Shown: positions 7,501-9,430 of the stretch, piece by piece
Layout: every line of letters begins with the position of its first letter
Position numbering within the stretch: position 1 is the stretch's first letter
Assembly: GCA_964385045.1 (NCBI GenBank)
Contig: CAYLNM010000165.1
Coordinates: 1-9,430 of the forward strand
Source: CAYLNM01 sp964385045
GTDB taxonomy: Bacteria; Planctomycetota; Phycisphaerae; Phycisphaerales; SM1A02
Reading direction: 5' to 3'
Length of the DNA stretch: 9,430 nt
Translations under genes and position numbers: made by a program
The notes under the pieces: generated by a model
Told to the model about the DNA's origin: nothing
Database searches by the model: none
The model's input: the letters and a program-made list of their open reading frames with translations, nothing else

Positions 7501-7926
7501 GGGCCTCGGACTCCGTTCCGTGGTCGGGAGGCGTCGGGGTGCGAAGTGGCCCCCGGGGTCGGGCCCGGGCTCGATCGCCCCGCGGCGTCGCGCCGGCCAC
7601 GTCACGTCAAGGTACTTGCAACCGCCGCCGGATGCGGGCCCCCGGGGGCCGAGGCAGCGGTTCCCGGACGGGTTCCGGGAGTCGATCCTCCGGGCGCGGG
7701 GCGGGCCGTCCCGGGACGCGTCCTCGCGCCGGGGGGCGGCGGCGAGCGGCCGCGGCGTGGCGGGCGTGCGGTGGGGGGCCGGGTCGGCGGTCCGGGTGGC
7801 TCCCACGGGTCCGGGAACCCGGCGCCGAACGCCGCTTCAGTCGCCCCGCGATCAGGACGATGCCGCCGGAGAGGGAGCGCCGGTCCCGTCGACCGCTCCC
7901 ACGCGGACCTTTCTCCGGAGCCAGCC
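7501..7926. other. Divergent intergenic region between tpsB and the lipoprotein gene
   Basis: This 426-bp stretch must hold the promoters of both divergent units. The tpsB leader carries GAACGGAG at 7511-7518. The least GC-rich part is 7601-7621, which contains a CAAG-GTA-CTTG dyad (7608-7618), a TTGCAA hexamer (7616-7621), and on the minus strand a TGACGTGACGT direct repeat. Two GGAACC boxes on the minus strand (7659-7664 and 7671-7676, 12 bp apart) and one on the plus strand (7814-7819) resemble the -35 GGAAC element of ECF sigma promoters, but I cannot pair them with a convincing -10. The reading frame upstream of the tpsB ATG is open to 7806, but its Arg/Pro-rich translation resembles no protein and I do not accept it as coding. 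Confidence 0.4.
7637..7650. promoter_or_regulatory. 14-bp palindrome upstream of tpsB
   Basis: GGCCCCCGGGGGCC is perfectly self-complementary, 137 bp before the tpsB start. It shares all 14 bases with the core of the palindrome upstream of tpsA. Recurrence in both TPS leaders suggests a shared binding site or RNA element, although such sequences are less unlikely in DNA this GC-rich. Confidence 0.35.
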
Positions 7927-8193
7927 ATGCGCCGCACCCGACCGATCGCCGTCCTGACCACCGCCGCCGGCCTCACGCTGGGCCTCGCCCTCGGCGGGTG
8001 CTCGACGCAGGAGTCCGGCAGCCGCGTCGCCGTCCTCGGCGGGGCGGAGGCCGCGCCGACCACGCGGGCGCCGCTCGCGGGCGGCCTCGGCGCCGGCGAC
8101 GCCCTCGGCGGCGGCCTGCACGAGGTCATCCTCGCCCGGACCGCCGACGGCGCGGCCTACGCCACGGTGACCGACGACCCGGGTCGGCCGTGA
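7927..8193 (+). CDS. Small predicted lipoprotein, 88 aa
   Basis: The ATG has a GGAG box (7917-7920) with 6-nt spacing. The N-terminus MRRTRPIAVL is basic then hydrophobic, followed by an LGLALGGC segment. The lipobox L22-G23-G24-C25 would be cut before Cys25 and lipidated. Ser at +2 would favour outer-membrane sorting under the E. coli Lol rule, which may not hold in this lineage. The mature part is only 64 residues: a Gly/Ala-rich low-complexity segment (about 38-63) then a short possible strand pair, HEVILARTADGAAYATVTDD. I recognise no domain. It is divergent from tpsB across 426 bp, so co-regulation with the TPS pair is possible but not shown. It is not in an operon with the following tRNA, which has its own candidate promoter. 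Some other short annotation is possible, but the ribosome site and lipobox together make a real gene likely. Confidence 0.7.
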   Translation: MRRTRPIAVLTTAAGLTLGLALGGCSTQESGSRVAVLGGAEAAPTTRAPLAGGLGAGDALGGGLHEVILARTADGAAYATVTDDPGRP

Positions 8194-8199
8194 CCGCCC

Positions 8200-8215
8200 C
8201 GGGACCCCCGTCCCG
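8200..8215 (+). terminator. Weak hairpin after the lipoprotein gene
   Basis: CGGGAC (8200-8205), loop CCCC, and GTCCCG (8210-8215) form a 6-bp stem 7 nt after the TGA stop. A short TTT (8220-8222) follows. The stem is GC-rich but the T-tract is poor, so this is only a candidate terminator. Confidence 0.35.
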
Positions 8216-8219
8216 CCAC

Positions 8220-8270
8220 TTTCCCGATGCGTCCGCGACGCTACACTGTCGGCCTTCGCCCCGCGGGGCG
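8220..8270 (+). promoter_or_regulatory. Candidate promoter of the tRNA-Arg gene and adjacent palindrome
   Basis: TACACT (8242-8247) matches four of six -10 positions and lies 27 bp before the tRNA 5' end. TTTCCC (8220-8225), 16 bp upstream, is a weak -35. Transcription starting near 8254 would leave a leader of about 20 nt containing the perfect palindrome CGCCCCGCGGGGCG (8257-8270), which ends 4 nt before the tRNA. That hairpin could guide 5' processing, but this is inference. Confidence 0.35.
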
Positions 8271-8274
8271 AGCG

Positions 8275-8348
8275 GCTGGTGTAGCTCAACTGGATAGAGC
8301 ATCGGTCTACGAAACCGAAGGTTGCAGGTTCGAGCCCTGCCATCCGCG
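8275..8348 (+). tRNA. tRNA-Arg (anticodon ACG)
   Basis: The cloverleaf can be drawn by hand: acceptor 8275-8281 with 8341-8347; D stem GCTC/GAGC (8284-8287/8297-8300) with GG in the loop; anticodon stem TCGGT/ACCGA (8302-8306/8314-8318) around loop CTACGAA with ACG at 34-36; five-base variable loop AGGTT; T stem GCAGG/CCTGC with loop TTCGAGC. The discriminator is G8348. CCA is not encoded (TTC follows), so a CCA-adding enzyme is needed. A34 is expected to be deaminated to inosine by TadA to read CGU, CGC and CGA. The acceptor stem has one U-C mismatch (position 3 with 70) and one G-U pair. The A15-U48 combination keeps the Levitt-type pairing. Confidence 0.9.
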
Positions 8349-8360
8349 TTCCCCTCCCCT

Positions 8361-8415
8361 GCTCCGCCCCGGCGGCCGTCCGGACGGAGCCGAATGCCCT
8401 TTTCTCGATTCGGCT
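8361..8415 (+). terminator. Candidate terminator hairpins downstream of the tRNA
   Basis: GCTCCG (8361-8366) pairs with CGGAGC (8385-8390), and the perfect palindrome CCGTCCGGACGG (8376-8387) offers an alternative stem. A TTTT tract (8400-8403) follows 10 nt after. A second, overlapping fold pairs AGCCGAAT (8388-8395) with ATTCGGCT (8408-8415), with the T-tract in its loop. The two folds compete for 8388-8390, so they are alternatives. Termination of the tRNA transcript is the simplest role. Confidence 0.4.
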
Positions 8416-8430
8416 GATGCGATGAACGCA

Positions 8431-8466
8431 CGCGTCTCAGCCATCGCTACGCGCGTCTCATGGCTG
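8431..8466. promoter_or_regulatory. Direct and inverted repeats upstream of glgX, possible operator
   Basis: CGCGTCTCA occurs at 8431-8439 and again at 8452-8460, exactly 21 bp (two helical turns) apart. CAGCCAT (8438-8444) and ATGGCTG (8460-8466) form an inverted repeat over the same ground. The cluster ends 54 bp before a TATACT box. The layout resembles a binding site for a dimeric regulator, but no family can be named. The region 8349-8642 (294 bp) otherwise shows no gene I accept. Confidence 0.35.
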
Positions 8467-8502
8467 CCCTGCGTCAGCCAGATGAAGGCGTGCTGATGAA
8501 CC

Positions 8503-8517
8503 GCTGGTCATCCGCGT
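8503..8517 (+). repeat. Partial copy of the tRNA-Arg acceptor ends
   Basis: GCTGGT (8503-8508) equals the tRNA 5' end (8275-8280). It is followed directly by CATCCGCGT (8509-8517), which equals the tRNA 3' end plus one flanking base (8341-8349). A 9-bp direct repeat of a tRNA 3' end is the kind of scar integrative elements leave, but it is short and only 168 bp from the original, with no integrase in view. Confidence 0.35.
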
Positions 8518-8520
8518 CCA

Positions 8521-8526
8521 TATACT
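8521..8526 (+). promoter_or_regulatory. Candidate -10 box of glgX
   Basis: TATACT matches five of six -10 positions and sits in the most AT-rich part of the window, 117 bp before the glgX start. No good -35 is visible at 16-18 bp, so activator dependence or another sigma factor is possible. The upstream 21-bp-spaced repeats would fit an activator. Confidence 0.4.
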
Positions 8527-8642
8527 CTCGGTCAGCCGGGCATGGCGCGGAGGATCGGTTCGATCGGAACTGAGGCGCCAGTCGATTGGGCCAGCGGGAT
8601 GTTCAGGCTCGGCGCATTCGCTCACGGAGGAGTCGACCAGGA

Positions 8643-9430
8643 ATGTCGATGGCGATGTCACGGAAGAACGGTCCGTCAGCACGGCAGCAGACCGTCGCGC
8701 CCGGCCGTCCGTTTCCGCTCGGGGCGAGCTTCGATGGGGTGGGGACGAATTTCTCGCTCTACTCGGAGGTGGCGGAGCGGGTCGAGTTGTGCCTGACCGA
8801 TCTCGACGGCGGGGAGACGCGGATCGAGATGCCGGAGCACAGCGGGTTCGTGTGGCATGCGTACCTGCCGGGGGTGACGACGGGCCAGCGGTATGGCTAT
8901 CGCATCTACGGGCCGTGGAATCCGGAGGAGGGGCATCGGTGCAATCCGCACAAGCTGCTGCTCGATCCGTACGCGAAGTCGATCACGGGCGAGGCGAAGT
9001 GGGGTCAGGCGATGTTCGGGCACGACTTCGAGAACCCGGACGAGATGAACACGGATGACAGCCTCGGGCGGGTTCCGTTGAGCGTGGTGACCTCGGGCTT
9101 CTTCGACTGGGAGGACGATCGCCAGCTTCGGACGCCATGGAGCGAGACGATCGTGTACGAGATGCACGTGAAGGGGTTCACGGCGCGGCACCCGGAGATT
9201 CCGGACGAGCTTCGGGGGACGTACGCCGGCGTGACGCACGGGGCGTCGATCGACTACCTCGTCGATCTCGGGGTGACGGCGGTGGAGTTGATGCCGGTGC
9301 ACAGCTATCTGCAGGACGGGTCGCTGCTGGAGAAGGGGCTGCGGAACTACTGGGGGTACAATTCGATCGGCTACTTCGCTCCGCACGATGAATACGCGGC
9401 GAGCCGGGGAAGGCCGGAGGAGATCGTCGC
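8643..9430 (+). CDS. glgX: Glycogen debranching enzyme, GlgX/isoamylase type (GH13), N-terminal 262 residues
   Basis: Predicted cytoplasmic enzyme hydrolysing alpha-1,6 branch linkages in glycogen. The ATG at 8643 has a strong GGAGGAG (8626-8632) 10 nt upstream; Met3 and Met5 are alternatives. Residues about 22-115 form the CBM48/isoamylase N-terminal domain: FPLGASFDGVGTNFSLYSE (24-42), WHAYLPGVTTGQRYGYRIYG (71-90), and a G-H-R-C-N-P-H-K-L-L-L-D-P-Y-A segment (97-111). The GH13 barrel begins with ETIVYEMHVKGFT (168-180), continues with DLGVTAVELMPVH (208-220, conserved region I) and NYWGYNSIGYFAP (235-247). These are characteristic of GlgX and TreX. The catalytic Asp and Glu lie beyond the window; the family is usually about 650-750 residues, so over half is missing. 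Glycine is mostly GGG and threonine often ACG, unlike the C-ending preference in the TPS genes. TreX-type specificity cannot be excluded. Confidence 0.93.
   Translation, partial: MSMAMSRKNGPSARQQTVAPGRPFPLGASFDGVGTNFSLYSEVAERVELCLTDLDGGETRIEMPEHSGFVWHAYLPGVTTGQRYGYRIYGPWNPEEGHRCNPHKLLLDPYAKSITGEAKWGQAMFGHDFENPDEMNTDDSLGRVPLSVVTSGFFDWEDDRQLRTPWSETIVYEMHVKGFTARHPEIPDELRGTYAGVTHGASIDYLVDLGVTAVELMPVHSYLQDGSLLEKGLRNYWGYNSIGYFAPHDEYAASRGRPEEIV

Noticed and set aside
281..7600. The tpsA frame stays open through the whole of tpsB, suggesting a 2439-residue fusion
   Set aside because: The upstream part is an out-of-frame shadow of tpsB. tpsA has its own ribosome site and signal peptide at 5326, and tpsB ends with a proper barrel terminus and stop at 5446.
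5446..7806. Longer tpsB starting upstream of 7500
   Set aside because: The extra segment is Pro/Arg-rich with no ribosome site noted, and would bury the signal peptide that begins after the ATG at 7500.
7501..7926. A hidden small RNA gene in the divergent region
   Set aside because: Several G/C-rich self-complementary stretches exist, but no promoter and terminator pair frames them, and such folds are common at this base composition.
8126..8431. Minus-strand ORFs across the tRNA with peptide pieces such as GRARTCNLRFRRP and MAGLEPATFGF
   Set aside because: These are well-known spurious translations of antisense tRNA sequence that populate databases as false proteins.
8458..8682. A 74-codon minus-strand ORF between the tRNA and glgX
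   Set aside because: It overlaps the glgX start and its promoter region, has no recognisable domain, and is of a length expected by chance.
8676..9386. A 236-codon minus-strand ORF inside glgX
   Set aside because: Its His/Arg/Pro/Val-rich translation is the antisense shadow of a gene with clear CBM48 and GH13 motifs.

Overview
The window is very GC-rich (about 70% in sampled lines) and looks like a member of the Planctomycetota, probably Phycisphaerae-like. That assignment is inferred from the composition, the DUF1573-type fragment at the left edge, and a Gly/Asp-rich two-partner secretion (TPS) adhesin with a full TpsB partner. No single marker here proves the lineage.

Layout from left to right. 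Positions 3-155 (+) hold the end of a recognisable DUF1573 domain that breaks off without a stop codon. A GC-rich hairpin at 199-232 separates it from the converging gene on the minus strand. Positions 281-5326 (-) encode tpsA, a 1681-residue secreted filamentous-haemagglutinin-like exoprotein with a signal peptide, TPS domain, beta-helix stalk, three 153-154-residue tandem repeats, a (DGG)n linker and a helical C-terminal domain. Positions 5446-7500 (-) encode tpsB, its 684-residue Omp85-type outer-membrane transporter. tpsB lies upstream of tpsA with a 119-bp gap, so the pair reads as a tpsB-tpsA operon. A 426-bp divergent region follows, then an 88-residue lipoprotein gene on the plus strand (7927-8193), a tRNA-Arg(ACG) gene (8275-8348), and a 294-bp regulatory region. 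The last gene is the 5' part of a glgX-type glycogen debranching enzyme (from 8643, cut by the window end).

How the genes work together. TpsA and TpsB would be exported across the inner membrane by Sec. TpsB's POTRA domains would then recognise the TPS domain of TpsA, and its barrel would thread TpsA to the cell surface. The lipoprotein is transcribed divergently and its role is unknown. The tRNA and glgX are unrelated housekeeping functions. Base and codon use shift clearly at or just after the tRNA: glgX prefers G-ending codons and is about 60% GC in a sampled line, whereas the TPS genes prefer C-ending codons. This suggests a boundary between genomic segments of different history.

I see no CRISPR array, insertion sequence or obvious new defence system. 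The most unusual items are the helical C-terminal domain and repeat architecture of TpsA, the stopless DUF1573 remnant, the repeated G/C palindromes upstream of both TPS genes, and the tRNA-linked composition change.
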